Of a stretch of 64,000 nucleotides of DNA, positions 22,221-31,828 are shown piece after piece. The notes beneath the pieces were generated by a model. The model worked only from the letters and a program-made list of their open reading frames with translations, was not told where the DNA came from and did not search any database. Origin of the DNA: a virus; IMG/VR virus record IMGVR_UViG_3300020034_000008, positions 1-64,000 of that record, one strand, 5' to 3'. Position numbers and translations under genes: made by a program. Positions within the stretch are counted from its first letter, which is position 1. Each line of letters begins with the position of its first letter.

Positions 22221-24287
22221 ATGTCAATGACTTTCGGTGCCTTTACTTCTGCTGGGTCTGGTGGAGGCTCAGCTTTCCAGCGCGTTATAGACCCTAGTCA
22301 ACTAGGCATGTTTTTAAATCTTGAAGCTGCAGAGATGCAACGGCTTAAGAGATACACAGAGTATTGGCGCTTCTACCTCGGTCAGCATTGGCAATTCACA
22401 CGCGAAGATGGAGAGCCTCTTGTCACACTGAACTATGTTCAGCTTCTTGTAGACAAAGCTACAGCTTGGCTAGTTGGCCAAGATATGACAATTAAGGTAC
22501 CTGACGCTCTAAAAGATCACACGCTGCCTGTGTTGCAAGAGGTTTGGGAGTACAATAACCAGGGACAGACTCTGTATGATATTGGAACTGTCGGCGGTGT
22601 AACTGGTGATGCGTTTATTCTTGTTACCTATGTTGAACCTACTGCGCAGGCGAAGCGTATTAATCCACATACTGAAGGTCGTATACGCATTCAGCTTATA
22701 GGTAGCGAACAGGTGTACCCTCAGTGGGACCCTATGAATATAGATGTACTAAAAGCGGTACGAATTGAGACAATTTTCTACGACGATCGTAACACAGACA
22801 TTCAAGATGGTAGTCAACAGCAGGGTCGGCAACTGCAAGCTCGTCGCTGGACACAGACTATTACAGCCACAGAGATTATAGAGCAGTTTCAAGGCGGTGA
22901 AAGGATCTCTAAACCAAATCCACTTGGCGAAATTAGCCTTGTTCACATTAAGAACAAGAGTGTGCCAGGTGAATATTACGGTTTGAGTGACGTGGTTAAC
23001 GTTGTCGATCTCAATAGAGAATTGAATGAGAAGGCGACTGATATATCAGATATAGTTAATTACCATGCTGCCCCTGTAACAATTATACAGGGAGCTAAAG
23101 TTAGAAATTTAGACCGATCTGCTCGTAATATTTGGTCTGGTTTACCTGCTGACGCTAAAGTATACAACCTAGAATTGCAAGGTGATCTTGCTGCTAGTTT
23201 GAACTACTTTGGTACTATAAAGAATTCAATGCTTGAAATTGCACAAACACCGGCAGCTACGCTAGGTGAAGCTCAAGCTATATCAAATACATCCGGTACT
23301 GCCCTGCACACACAGCATCAGCCTTTGATCGAGAAAACTAATCGTAAGAAGACTACATATCAACCTGGTATTGAGCAAATCAATTACTATATTCTTCGTA
23401 TAAAAGAGACTGTAGACCCTTCGTTTATCCTGAGAACCGATTTGTGCCGCCATTGCGGTGGGCGCATAGTAGAATTTGTTGAGCCATATCAAGGCAAACG
23501 TCGAAAATGTTATATGGTCGAACCTCAAACGTTCGAATTTATGAATCCGGACGATGTAAAGATTAAGTATGTACGTCAGCATTCGTTCGGACAAAAGGTA
23601 GAAGAAGCGACTTTTTCTCAAGTTAAAGCTGAAGCTGGTGTTCATGCACCTTCGTTTTGGGACCCTACGCCGTCTATGTCTGCTGATGAAAAAGCAGCAC
23701 AAGACCACGAAGAATTACTGAAACAGGTTCCACCTGAAGTATCTGTTAACCCTGAAACAGGTGCTGAAAAGCGTATAGAGGGGTTTAAGCCAGAAACACC
23801 TATTGCGCAGGTACCTCAAATGCCTATGGAGGCTATAGAGCTACCTGCCGAACCTGAAAAGGTCACTCTGCGAATTGTGCAGTACGATACAGTTACTGGT
23901 AATGAAATTTCTAGTACAGATACTGTTGTAGACGTTGTGCCAACAGGTTGTGAACGTAGTGAGTATCTGAATCCATACTTTAACACAGTTCTTTTCAATG
24001 ATACTGTTCCAAAGGATAAGCAGCTTGTTGCTGATCTTATGGAAAAGTATCAGAAGAATGGCTGGGTTTCTAAACGGTGGATTAGGAAACAGATAACTGA
24101 AGTTGAAGATCCAGAAGCTATGGAAAAAGAGATTGAAGATGAAGCTTCAGATGCTATTGGCCAGGCACAGAGCCAAGTAGATGCCGCCGCAGCAGAAGAT
24201 GCTTCTAATAAATCTGCTGCGTTACAAGTTCAAAATGCTGATTTGCCAATTGGTAATCAAGGTCAAACAGGGGGACAGGTAACATGA
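22221..24287 (+). CDS. portal protein (SPP1 gp6-like)
   Basis: A 688-aa portal that forms the ring at the unique capsid vertex, through which DNA passes and to which the tail joins. Residues 35-350 match the general portal pattern: YYxGxHW-like YLGQHW, LVDKATAWLVGQ, and the long helix-rich middle with EAQAISNTSGTAL. Residues 409-430 carry CxxC plus a third Cys in a basic segment, an uncommon insert that may bind metal. The last 130 residues are acidic and helical. Gene order between terminase and scaffold supports the call. Confidence 0.85.
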   Translation: MSMTFGAFTSAGSGGGSAFQRVIDPSQLGMFLNLEAAEMQRLKRYTEYWRFYLGQHWQFTREDGEPLVTLNYVQLLVDKATAWLVGQDMTIKVPDALKDHTLPVLQEVWEYNNQGQTLYDIGTVGGVTGDAFILVTYVEPTAQAKRINPHTEGRIRIQLIGSEQVYPQWDPMNIDVLKAVRIETIFYDDRNTDIQDGSQQQGRQLQARRWTQTITATEIIEQFQGGERISKPNPLGEISLVHIKNKSVPGEYYGLSDVVNVVDLNRELNEKATDISDIVNYHAAPVTIIQGAKVRNLDRSARNIWSGLPADAKVYNLELQGDLAASLNYFGTIKNSMLEIAQTPAATLGEAQAISNTSGTALHTQHQPLIEKTNRKKTTYQPGIEQINYYILRIKETVDPSFILRTDLCRHCGGRIVEFVEPYQGKRRKCYMVEPQTFEFMNPDDVKIKYVRQHSFGQKVEEATFSQVKAEAGVHAPSFWDPTPSMSADEKAAQDHEELLKQVPPEVSVNPETGAEKRIEGFKPETPIAQVPQMPMEAIELPAEPEKVTLRIVQYDTVTGNEISSTDTVVDVVPTGCERSEYLNPYFNTVLFNDTVPKDKQLVADLMEKYQKNGWVSKRWIRKQITEVEDPEAMEKEIEDEASDAIGQAQSQVDAAAAEDASNKSAALQVQNADLPIGNQGQTGGQVT

Positions 24288-24469
24288 ACCCATATAAGAT
24301 AAGCGCAAAAACAGCTAAAGGTCGCGCAGCAATGAAAAAGGTTGGTAAAAAGGTTGGCCCCCTTGCTGGCGACATAACTGAAGAACGCGAGTCAGATAAA
24401 GCTGATTCGGTTGAAATGAACGAAGCTGATGACGTTAAACCGCTGAAGAAATCTACCAAAGAAGAGTAG
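24284..24469 (+). CDS. hypothetical protein, 61 aa
   Basis: ATG overlaps the portal stop. A highly charged peptide, basic first (KTAKGRAAMKKVGKKVG) then acidic, likely disordered. It could be a small internal head protein. The function is unknown. Confidence 0.5.
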   Translation: MNPYKISAKTAKGRAAMKKVGKKVGPLAGDITEERESDKADSVEMNEADDVKPLKKSTKEE

Positions 24470-24471
24470 TT

Positions 24472-24843
24472 ATGAATACTTTCGCACAATCACCACTCTC
24501 TCTGTTGTTAACACCAGAGGTATCTCAGGATGCTTCTACACTAGCTGTAGTTGGTGGTAGACAATCTAGTAATAGGCTGCCTCTGTACAGAACGTGCGCA
24601 GAAGAGTCAGTTGCACCTTTTATTGCACGTATTACGAATAAAGTGCAAGCTGATCCACGACGTTATACTGTTCTTCCTGGTGGTGGAATAGTGTATGAGC
24701 CTGGCGAAGAAGAGAAGCTAGGACAAGTCGATTTGACAAGAATACGAGGTGCAGAGAGCCAAGGTCGTATGTCTTCTGCATATCGTATGTCCAGGTACAC
24801 TGTGTTTAGTGGTGCATTTAACTGTGGAGGAGACAATAAATGA
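24472..24843 (+). CDS. hypothetical protein, 123 aa
   Basis: Two bases after the previous stop. Soluble, mixed alpha/beta, with a Gly-rich turn (VLPGGGIVYEPG). No motif recognised. It lies in the portal-scaffold interval, so is likely linked to head assembly. Confidence 0.5.
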   Translation: MNTFAQSPLSLLLTPEVSQDASTLAVVGGRQSSNRLPLYRTCAEESVAPFIARITNKVQADPRRYTVLPGGGIVYEPGEEEKLGQVDLTRIRGAESQGRMSSAYRMSRYTVFSGAFNCGGDNK

Positions 24844-24923
24844 GTATGTTTAAACTGATGCTGTGCAACTGTACAGTATATGCGCCACAGGTCAACAGAA
24901 TTAAAGTTGCCTCTTTCGGATAA
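24840..24923 (+). CDS. small peptide, 27 aa
   Basis: GGAGGAGA precedes ATG 24840, a stronger ribosome site than most here, and the ATG overlaps the previous stop. The product, starting MSMFKLMLCNCTV, has a CNC pair. The following frame overlaps it and starts without a good site, so this peptide may serve to couple translation. Confidence 0.4.
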   Translation: MSMFKLMLCNCTVYAPQVNRIKVASFG

Positions 24924-24945
24924 TACGCCGTATAGTTTAACCATC

Positions 24946-25188
24946 ATGAGAGCCGTACCAGACACTGGCATGGAAGAAGAGTACGACGATCGCGGTTTTG
25001 GTGGGATTGTTGGTGCAAATCGCCATGTTCCACCTTACGACCACTCCAAGGTAGAGACGTGTCCTGATTCGTCTCCTGCTGACTATGGCCCAGCACCTGG
25101 TTTGAATCCCGACTACGGGTCTAAAGGTGTTGATGGTAAGCCAGTGAGCGGACATGTTACGAAAACACGGCTATCTTTAGGTAAGTAA
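24946..25188 (+). CDS. hypothetical protein, 80 aa
   Basis: ATG 24946 (MRAVPDTGMEEEYDD) or the earlier ATG 24880 in the same frame. Acidic and Pro/Gly-rich, probably disordered. No function is assigned; it lies in the head gene region. Confidence 0.45.
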   Translation: MRAVPDTGMEEEYDDRGFGGIVGANRHVPPYDHSKVETCPDSSPADYGPAPGLNPDYGSKGVDGKPVSGHVTKTRLSLGK

Positions 25189-25221
25189 AGATTCTCTGTA
25201 ATCTAATAAAGGAGTAAGCAA

Positions 25222-25473
25222 ATGGCGACAGGACAAGGCAAAGCACGTAGCAACATGGTGAAGGCTACTCGTTCGGGGCGGTTCCCGAATGCGTACGGAA
25301 CATCTCAGGGAGAAACGTCTGGTGCGGGGTCTATCTTTGCAGCGGAACTAAACGAGAGACCGAATACCTCGAATCCGCGTAATCAAGGCCCTGTGCGTGG
25401 TGGATCCCTTGTTGGTGAATCCACTATTCCTATTGCTACATTTGAAGATCGACAAGTTGATAAAATTACCTAA
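25222..25473 (+). CDS. hypothetical protein, 83 aa
   Basis: AAAGGAG precedes ATG 25222. The N-terminus MATGQGKARSNMV is similar in style to that at 20915. Basic and Ser/Gly/Asn-rich, so probably unstructured; possibly a minor head component. Confidence 0.5.
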   Translation: MATGQGKARSNMVKATRSGRFPNAYGTSQGETSGAGSIFAAELNERPNTSNPRNQGPVRGGSLVGESTIPIATFEDRQVDKIT

Positions 25474-25516
25474 AAGGTAGGTTGATTTAAAACATTAAAC
25501 GTTTGTAGGTGAAACT

Positions 25517-26716
25517 ATGCCAAATTTAGCACCGACTTTAGCACAGAGCACACCAACGCTTAACGGCGTTGTTGGGCAAGACTTGACACCTGTTGTGGAA
25601 TCCCCGGCAAGTACACCTTCGACCGAAGCACTTGACATCAATAATCCAACAGTTCGTACATTGATTGAAAATGCTAGGTCTGAGGAGAAGACGAAACTGT
25701 ACGCGACAATCGAATCGTTGAAGGAAGAGATCAAAGGTCTTAAGTCAAAGCTGTCTGAAAAGATGAGCCCAGACGAAAAGATGGTACAGATGATCGAAGA
25801 CCTTCAGCGACAGGTAACAGAGTCAACTGAACGATTTAATGCTCTTGTTAGCCAGGCAGACGTTGATAGGCAGAATTATGCTACTGCACTCAAAAATGCC
25901 AAACTACAAGGTTATTTAGATCGTAGGTTACGCGAGGAAAAAGACAAAGGTACGAAGCTTGTGCTCGAAATGGTTGTTGGGTCTACAGAACAGGAGATCG
26001 AACAATCTATCGTAGCGTCTGCGGCTGAAGAGTCTAGACGGCGAGCAATGTACCTTCAGGAGTTTCAGCAGCAATACGGCACTAATGGCGGGACTGTTGT
26101 ACCAGTTTCCGTTACCGCTGTTCCTGTTGTTGTTACACCTACGGTTCAACCAGCGGCGTTTCCTGCGCCGTTGAACGCATCACCAATTCCTAACGCTGAT
26201 CCAGGATCAGAAGCTTTTGTTGCGCGAGTAGCAGAGCTTACGTCCCCTGAAGCAGTGCGTAGTGGTGATTATGCGAAGAATCGTACTGAATTGCTGGCCG
26301 CTGTACGACAAGGGAGAGTACCTCCTGCCGGCGTACCGTTTGCCAACATGCCACGCGCGTATGTGCCGCAACAGCAGCATGGACAAGTTACACAGCCAAC
26401 AGGACACCCTACTGGCCCTGTGATGAATCCTAATATGCGTACTTCTGCGCCACAGCCTCTTCCTATTGCAACAACACAACCAGTTAGTGCTACAGGTGTT
26501 CAGCCTGTGATGGCACCAGCACCTGCTGAAGGATCTGCAATCGCAGAGATGCGAGCACAGGCTATTCAGCACGCTACTACCGCTCTTGCTAATCCAGCGC
26601 ACGCTGGGCGCGCAGAAGTCACTAGCGGTAGGCCAACAGCACATCCTGAATATGGTGGAGTTGCAATGAGAACCCCTGTATTCGACGGTCGTAATCCGAT
26701 GGAACGCACAACGTAG
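25517..26716 (+). CDS. scaffolding protein candidate
   Basis: A 399-aa protein between portal and capsid genes. Residues about 45-190 are a long charged coiled coil (KLYATIESLKEEIKGLKSKL region), typical of scaffolds that organise prohead assembly. The C-terminal half is Pro/Ala/Gln-rich and low in complexity. No separate head protease was recognised nearby, so the scaffold may be removed whole. Confidence 0.7.
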   Translation: MPNLAPTLAQSTPTLNGVVGQDLTPVVESPASTPSTEALDINNPTVRTLIENARSEEKTKLYATIESLKEEIKGLKSKLSEKMSPDEKMVQMIEDLQRQVTESTERFNALVSQADVDRQNYATALKNAKLQGYLDRRLREEKDKGTKLVLEMVVGSTEQEIEQSIVASAAEESRRRAMYLQEFQQQYGTNGGTVVPVSVTAVPVVVTPTVQPAAFPAPLNASPIPNADPGSEAFVARVAELTSPEAVRSGDYAKNRTELLAAVRQGRVPPAGVPFANMPRAYVPQQQHGQVTQPTGHPTGPVMNPNMRTSAPQPLPIATTQPVSATGVQPVMAPAPAEGSAIAEMRAQAIQHATTALANPAHAGRAEVTSGRPTAHPEYGGVAMRTPVFDGRNPMERTT

Positions 26717-26730
26717 GAAACAAGTCAAAA

Positions 26731-26753
26731 TCTAAACGCATACAACGTTTAGA
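26731..26753 (+). other. hairpin before the capsid gene
   Basis: TCTAAACG (26731-26738) pairs with CGTTTAGA (26746-26753) around a seven-base loop, 34 bases before the capsid ATG. No U-run follows, so it is not an obvious terminator. It could affect mRNA processing or stability of the capsid message. A similar hairpin precedes the sheath gene. Confidence 0.45.
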
Positions 26754-26787
26754 TACATTTAACAAGACAACCGAGGAGTAAGGACCA

Positions 26788-27771
26788 ATGCCCAGCGTAC
26801 TCAATACAGCCGTCACTACAGGCCCTGGTTTTAACCAGATGCTTGACGCTACCCGCGACGTGTTCTCTGCCGAAATATGGTTTGCAGCCCTTCCAGTGCT
26901 GAAGTTTGACCAGTTCACTACCAAGAAGACAGAACTTGGTGTGCAGCCTGGAAAGACGATCTTGATTCCCAAGTACGGGAATATCAAGCGCGGTGGAAAG
27001 CTTGTCGAAGGTGTGCGCATGAAAACGCAGGCTATGAGCCTGACGTCTCAAGCCATTACTGTGGACGAGTATGGTAATGCCATCGGATTTAGCGAGTACC
27101 TGTTGCAGGTGTCGTTCTACGACCAGCTTTCGGCTGCGTCGCTGTTGCTTGGTCGCGATATGGCAGTTGTGCTTGATACCGTTCTGCGTGACGCGATCAT
27201 GCTGGGCACAAACGTTATTTATGCGGCTGGTGGTACTTCTCGTGTGACTATTGCTGCTACTGCTGTGTTTGATACTCGCGTGATTAAAGACGCTGTTGAG
27301 GTTCTTGAGACCAATAACGTCCCTAAGTGGGGTGGCGACCATTACATTTGTTTCTTGCACCCACATCAGGCTCGTGGGTTGAGAGACGATAACGACTGGA
27401 TTAATGCTTCGCTGTACTCTGGGGCTACTCAGATCTACACAGGAGAGATTGGTCGTTACGAAGATACACGATTCATCAGCACAACTGTTATGCCGAACGG
27501 CAAAAACTCTGCTGTTGACGCTATTACTGGTGACTTCGCTGACATCGGATACTCGGCTGTTCTTGACAACGCTGGTGTTGGTGGCACTGTTGATGTTTAT
27601 CAGGCTGTGTTTTTTGGCGAGTATGCTCTTGGTCATGCGACCGCTTTACCTGTTGAGCTTCGTGATAACGGCGTTGAAGACTTCGGCCGTGAACACGGCT
27701 TGGCTTGGTATTCTATCTTTGGCCAAGGAATCTTAGAGAATAATAACGTCGTGATCGCTGAAACGGCGTAA
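26788..27771 (+). CDS. major capsid protein (N4 gp56-like)
   Basis: A 327-aa protein in the usual place after the scaffold, with GAGGAGTAAGG before the ATG. The opening half (TKKTELGVQPGKTILIPKYG, then EYGNAIGFSEYLLQ) and the middle helix resemble the N4-gp56 branch of HK97-fold capsid proteins. It would form the shell. Absence of a large N-terminal propeptide agrees with a separate scaffold. Confidence 0.85.
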   Translation: MPSVLNTAVTTGPGFNQMLDATRDVFSAEIWFAALPVLKFDQFTTKKTELGVQPGKTILIPKYGNIKRGGKLVEGVRMKTQAMSLTSQAITVDEYGNAIGFSEYLLQVSFYDQLSAASLLLGRDMAVVLDTVLRDAIMLGTNVIYAAGGTSRVTIAATAVFDTRVIKDAVEVLETNNVPKWGGDHYICFLHPHQARGLRDDNDWINASLYSGATQIYTGEIGRYEDTRFISTTVMPNGKNSAVDAITGDFADIGYSAVLDNAGVGGTVDVYQAVFFGEYALGHATALPVELRDNGVEDFGREHGLAWYSIFGQGILENNNVVIAETA

Positions 27772-27803
27772 TCTCTAACAAAAGATAACAAGGAGAATCA
27801 AAC

Positions 27804-28469
27804 ATGGCTTTAGTTGCGAATGTTCCTATCATTGATGCCCCTCACCCTGGCATCAACGAGTCTATTCTTCAAGAATCTCCAATTCTATTGGAGGTTCCGC
27901 TGGCGATGCCTGATGATGACACAACTGCCTACGTCTTTACTGGTGCAGGCCAGTCTGGACTTCCGCCTCGTACTGTTACAGTGCTTCGTCACACTGGTGG
28001 CGATATTACTAACACTGTCAACGCGAACTGGGCTGTTAATAACGGTGATACTATTCTGTATCAGGTTGATGCTGGAGGAACTGGCAAGTTTGTGCAGTTT
28101 ACGCACGCACTAGCCGGTGTTACCAACGGCGCCGCTACCGCTGTTCAGGTTGCTGCATCGCTAAATGCTGATACAACGTTCAAGAAGACTGCTGTTGCTG
28201 TTGCTGGTTTGACAGCCAATAGAGTTTCTATTTTCGCAACATTGCCACGCTCTGCCATTCGTGTTGTTGGTGGTACGGCGCAAACTGTTATTCTGTTCCC
28301 AGGAACGGCAGCAGATTACCAGGCTCGCACCTATGTGTCACAGTCAGTGTCTGTAATTGCTGGCGGTACAGGTTGGTCTTGGTCTTATGCTGCTGCTACT
28401 AAGACTTTGACTGTACAGAATGAGACAGGTGGTGCTGTTAACCGTGTTTTGATTGTGATTGAGCGTTAA
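27804..28469 (+). CDS. head decoration protein candidate, 221 aa
   Basis: CAAGGAGAA precedes ATG 27804. Beta-rich, Ala/Val/Thr/Gly-rich, without Cys or signal, and immediately after the capsid gene. These are the marks of decoration or cement proteins that stabilise the shell. No family is recognised. Confidence 0.5.
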   Translation: MALVANVPIIDAPHPGINESILQESPILLEVPLAMPDDDTTAYVFTGAGQSGLPPRTVTVLRHTGGDITNTVNANWAVNNGDTILYQVDAGGTGKFVQFTHALAGVTNGAATAVQVAASLNADTTFKKTAVAVAGLTANRVSIFATLPRSAIRVVGGTAQTVILFPGTAADYQARTYVSQSVSVIAGGTGWSWSYAAATKTLTVQNETGGAVNRVLIVIER

Positions 28470-28499
28470 ACAACAGTATATTGAACAGGAGTACATGAA

Positions 28500-28835
28500 A
28501 TGGCGTTTACTAGACGACAGCAGCATACTGCTGCTAAATCGACAGAACACGAAGCTGTAGAGCCACACGATGATGATGCTGTTGCTACTGCTGCTGAATT
28601 GTCTGATGATGAAGCATCTGAAACACCGACTGCAGCCAAGTCAGAGCCTAAGATCGAAGAGATTGAAGTGGCTGACGTGGTTGCAGTAGTTGAAGAGAAA
28701 CTTGTAACAATCGTACCGCACGTTACGCTTACATCGTGTCGTATTGGGCCGAAGATGTACTCTTTTCTTAAAGGTGTTCCTGTTAAGGTCCCAGCTGGTG
28801 TTAGAGCACATCTTCAGGAAAAGGGTATTTGTTAG
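28500..28835 (+). CDS. hypothetical protein with acidic N-terminus, 111 aa
   Basis: The first 60 residues are rich in Asp, Glu and Ala and probably disordered; the last 45 form a compact domain (TSCRIGPKMYSFLKGVPVKV) ending in LQEKGIC. The site AGGAG precedes the ATG. The C-terminal form is common in small head-tail linker genes. Unassigned. Confidence 0.5.
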   Translation: MAFTRRQQHTAAKSTEHEAVEPHDDDAVATAAELSDDEASETPTAAKSEPKIEEIEVADVVAVVEEKLVTIVPHVTLTSCRIGPKMYSFLKGVPVKVPAGVRAHLQEKGIC

Positions 28836-28876
28836 TTCTCTAGTTTTATTAACCTCTCTACACGAAAGGCTATACG

Positions 28877-30340
28877 GTGGGCATTGCTCAGTCTCTAGTT
28901 GCGCAGCTTAGACGCCGCGTAATGGATGAGCGTGTTAGCCGTGTAGCCTTTCGTTTGCAGTGCATAGACGAAGCAGCTACTGATTGTCTTATTAGTATCA
29001 CTAATCGACAGTTACAGAGCAACGTTCTTAATGGTCGTATAGCTGAAGATTTGGCTATAGACCTTGAAGCTACATCATCTTTCTCTGTTAAGCAGTTAAT
29101 AGAAGCTATAAATGATACTCCTGGCTACAGAGCAGTAGCTGAGAGTGATATAGAGCCGAATCATCCTGCCGATGACTTAGAAATTGTCGGCAGTATGTCA
29201 ATCGTTGATGAAGCTGCAACGTTAAAGCATCATCTGTTTAGCGACGATGAGATGCTTGAAATTGTCGACAACGCTTGTCGACGACACAATGTCTCATATA
29301 CTCCAGAAACTCTGCCTCAGAATGAGTTTATATTCGTTCTGATGTTGGGCCACGCTGAGGTTTCTCGTAGGCTGGCTAGTGATGCAGCTAAACGGCGAAA
29401 CCTTCAGAGCAGTGCAGACCAGCTTCTTGAGGTGGCGCGTGATTTAGAGGTTGCATATGCGAACGATATACGCAGACAGCAACGCGCGATCCCTGTCCCA
29501 AAGCTTGACGAGAATAAGGTAGACCAAGGCGATGTAGTTATTGGCACATTTTCGCGCCGGTCACCACGCAATGGCTTCATGGCTCCTCTGTCTAATGAAG
29601 GTTTGTTGACAGCCAGTAAGTTACTTGAGATAGCACCTGACGATGTAGAAGATACAAAAGTTACTTTGCGTTGGGATCGAAACAGCGACATTAGATTTTA
29701 CTCGTATGAACTTTGGCGTGACACTGTGCCTGATGTTCAGCGACAAGACACGTATTACAGATCAAATTATCACACATCTGAACTTCTTAGACTACAATTT
29801 AAGCATCCGTCTACATCGAAGTTAGTATATAGGTCTTATGGCCCGTATAGTTCTAGAGATGCAAGTAGTTATATGTACCAGGCTGGTCAGTTAGCGACTA
29901 CGTTTGTTGATGTAGGATCTGGTGATCAAGCTGGACAGGCACCCGACTCTGTTATTATGGCACCACCACTTGAGCCAGATACTGTTTACTATTGGCGATT
30001 GTATATAATTGGAATGAATTATGAAGTTGTGCCTTCTAATGTTGTGTCAGCTAAAACAAAGAGTCTTCGCGCTTTGTTCGCAATAACGACACCTATTACA
30101 CCTATTTTAGGCTTGGCTGGCTCAACGTTTACTGTGAAGGGTGAACGATTTGACTCTACAGTTGGTCTTACACTTGGCGGCAAAACTATTGTGCCAACAG
30201 TGTTGAACCCAACTACAATGACGGCTGTTGTTCCTACGTTTAATAGCCCAGCAGCTAAAGGCACGCGTTATGACGCTGTGCTGTCGTCTGCTAGTGGCTT
30301 AAAAGACGTGATTGTGCAAGCTTTTCAGTATACAGGCTAA
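28877..30340 (+). CDS. head-region protein with FN3 and IPT/TIG domains
   Basis: A 487-aa protein from GTG 28877. Residues 1-205 are helical and charged, in the slot of a head-tail adaptor. Residues about 255-390 fit a fibronectin type III domain (TLRWDRNSDIRFYSYEL start, PDTVYYWRLYIIG near the end), and residues about 405-487 fit an IPT/TIG Ig-like domain (PILGLAGSTFTVKGERF). Such domains are usually on the outside of virions and bind sugars weakly, so this may project from the head or neck. The exact function is not known. Confidence 0.6.
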   Translation: MGIAQSLVAQLRRRVMDERVSRVAFRLQCIDEAATDCLISITNRQLQSNVLNGRIAEDLAIDLEATSSFSVKQLIEAINDTPGYRAVAESDIEPNHPADDLEIVGSMSIVDEAATLKHHLFSDDEMLEIVDNACRRHNVSYTPETLPQNEFIFVLMLGHAEVSRRLASDAAKRRNLQSSADQLLEVARDLEVAYANDIRRQQRAIPVPKLDENKVDQGDVVIGTFSRRSPRNGFMAPLSNEGLLTASKLLEIAPDDVEDTKVTLRWDRNSDIRFYSYELWRDTVPDVQRQDTYYRSNYHTSELLRLQFKHPSTSKLVYRSYGPYSSRDASSYMYQAGQLATTFVDVGSGDQAGQAPDSVIMAPPLEPDTVYYWRLYIIGMNYEVVPSNVVSAKTKSLRALFAITTPITPILGLAGSTFTVKGERFDSTVGLTLGGKTIVPTVLNPTTMTAVVPTFNSPAAKGTRYDAVLSSASGLKDVIVQAFQYTG

Positions 30341-30342
30341 GT

Positions 30343-30840
30343 ATGATTACTGTTAAAACAACAGGTGGTTGGGGTACCTTCGCTGGCACGATTAGCCAAG
30401 CTAAGGGAAAAATACGCACAGAAGGCAATAAAGCTGTAAAGAAATTAGCTGATGATGCTTATGGACATCTTGTAGAAGATATAGTTCTACAGCGGCTAAC
30501 GTTGGCACCTCTGTCAGCACCATATGCTTCAACTAAGCCTCCTGGTAGACCAATACTCATGAATTCACAAGAGTATGTTTTACAACTTGGCGTACTTAAA
30601 GACCAAGGTGGTTATCGTCTAGGTTTAAAGAAGGGCTCAAAACTTAAAGGCGACGATAGCAGTCGACATGTAACGAGACGTCGTAATAAGGGTGCTTCAC
30701 TAGAACAAGTGGCAACGTATCTTGAATTTGGTACTTCTAGAATGCCACCACGTCCGCATTGGCGTACTACAGAGGCGTGGGTAAAAACACAGGTTGGTGA
30801 TAGGGGTTTAGACGTTTTGAAAGACGTCTTTAAGACTTAA
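30343..30840 (+). CDS. HK97 gp10-like neck/tail completion protein
   Basis: A 165-aa protein with YLEFGTSRMPPRPHWR near the C-terminus, the signature of the HK97 gp10 family that closes the tail or joins it to the head. The N-terminal part is basic and helical. The order after capsid genes and before the sheath is as expected. Confidence 0.75.
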   Translation: MITVKTTGGWGTFAGTISQAKGKIRTEGNKAVKKLADDAYGHLVEDIVLQRLTLAPLSAPYASTKPPGRPILMNSQEYVLQLGVLKDQGGYRLGLKKGSKLKGDDSSRHVTRRRNKGASLEQVATYLEFGTSRMPPRPHWRTTEAWVKTQVGDRGLDVLKDVFKT

Positions 30841-31604
30841 TGCCGTTCAATTCTGTAGACATAGCAGTTGGCTATGCTCTATTAGGCATTGACCCTGTTA
30901 AGCCTACGTTACAGACGGCTGATTTAGGTGGTATTGGTCGTGGTTTTAAGACCGCCGCTTTTGACGGTGTACGTGGCGACATGGCTAAGTCTCAGACTAG
31001 GCTTGGTAGTCGTCATATTTCGTTTAACGGCGTTAAGACAGAGATACCTGTGTTTAGATTTGCTACACGAGGTAGGCGTATTGTTGAAACGTGGCCATCT
31101 TTGTCTTTTGAGTTGGTAAACTTTAGTTTTGCACCACAACGCTACATATGGCGAGCAGATCAGTTTAGAGACCCTGTTTCTACATCGTTTAAGTCTTACA
31201 CAGAGACTACTTGGTCTGGTAAGAAAATGCCAGGAGTAACAAAAGAAGGACCAACTTTGTTAAGTGTAAGAGACAATCCAGAGCCTTTTGATTTGATGTT
31301 TGAGGTCAGGTCTTGGTCTAAAGAGGCGATTGAATCTTACGCATTAAATCGAGTTATACTTGAGACATTTCCAGCCCGTGGTGCTCTTAAATTTGTTCAG
31401 GAGAGTGGCGAACCTAAAGTATGTGAGATGGCTCTACAGTCCGTCATATGCATGGACGATGACGAGCCAACGCTTGAAGATTCCGAGAAGGCTGCTTTCT
31501 CGTGGGTTTACACTTATGTTGTTGAGACATTCCTTGATAACACTGAAGTTGTAACCTTGAAACGAACTATCACACAACCAGAGTTAACTGTGGGGATTTT
31601 ATAA
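30840..31604 (+). CDS. tail-terminator-region protein, 254 aa
   Basis: ATG overlaps the previous stop. Mixed alpha/beta protein with no Cys pairs, in the place where myoviruses have a neck or tail terminator gene. No clear motif is visible, so the role is from position. Confidence 0.5.
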   Translation: MPFNSVDIAVGYALLGIDPVKPTLQTADLGGIGRGFKTAAFDGVRGDMAKSQTRLGSRHISFNGVKTEIPVFRFATRGRRIVETWPSLSFELVNFSFAPQRYIWRADQFRDPVSTSFKSYTETTWSGKKMPGVTKEGPTLLSVRDNPEPFDLMFEVRSWSKEAIESYALNRVILETFPARGALKFVQESGEPKVCEMALQSVICMDDDEPTLEDSEKAAFSWVYTYVVETFLDNTEVVTLKRTITQPELTVGIL

Positions 31605-31819
31605 TGGCTTTTGAAATTACTAATCAGACACGCCAGCAGCATGTGTACAACCTGCTTAGTGGCAAGTCTATAACTCTTATGCCTGTTATGTCTACAGACA
31701 CTACAGGTCGTACTGACGTGGCTATGGTTGCCGAGAGCGACGCTACGTCTTCTGATATTGTTAATGGATGTATTGTTGGTGATATTGCCATTCGGCAGAT
31801 TCACACAGACCAAGATTAA
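31604..31819 (+). CDS. hypothetical protein, 71 aa
   Basis: ATG overlaps the stop of the previous gene. A short beta-rich protein just before the sheath gene. It may be a neck or connector subunit. No family is seen. Confidence 0.5.
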   Translation: MAFEITNQTRQQHVYNLLSGKSITLMPVMSTDTTGRTDVAMVAESDATSSDIVNGCIVGDIAIRQIHTDQD

Positions 31820-31828
31820 GTTAATTTT

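Noticed and set aside
26749-27636. 295-residue leftward frame opposite the capsid gene
   Set aside because: The opposite strand encodes a clear major capsid protein; the frame is a shadow of its codon bias.
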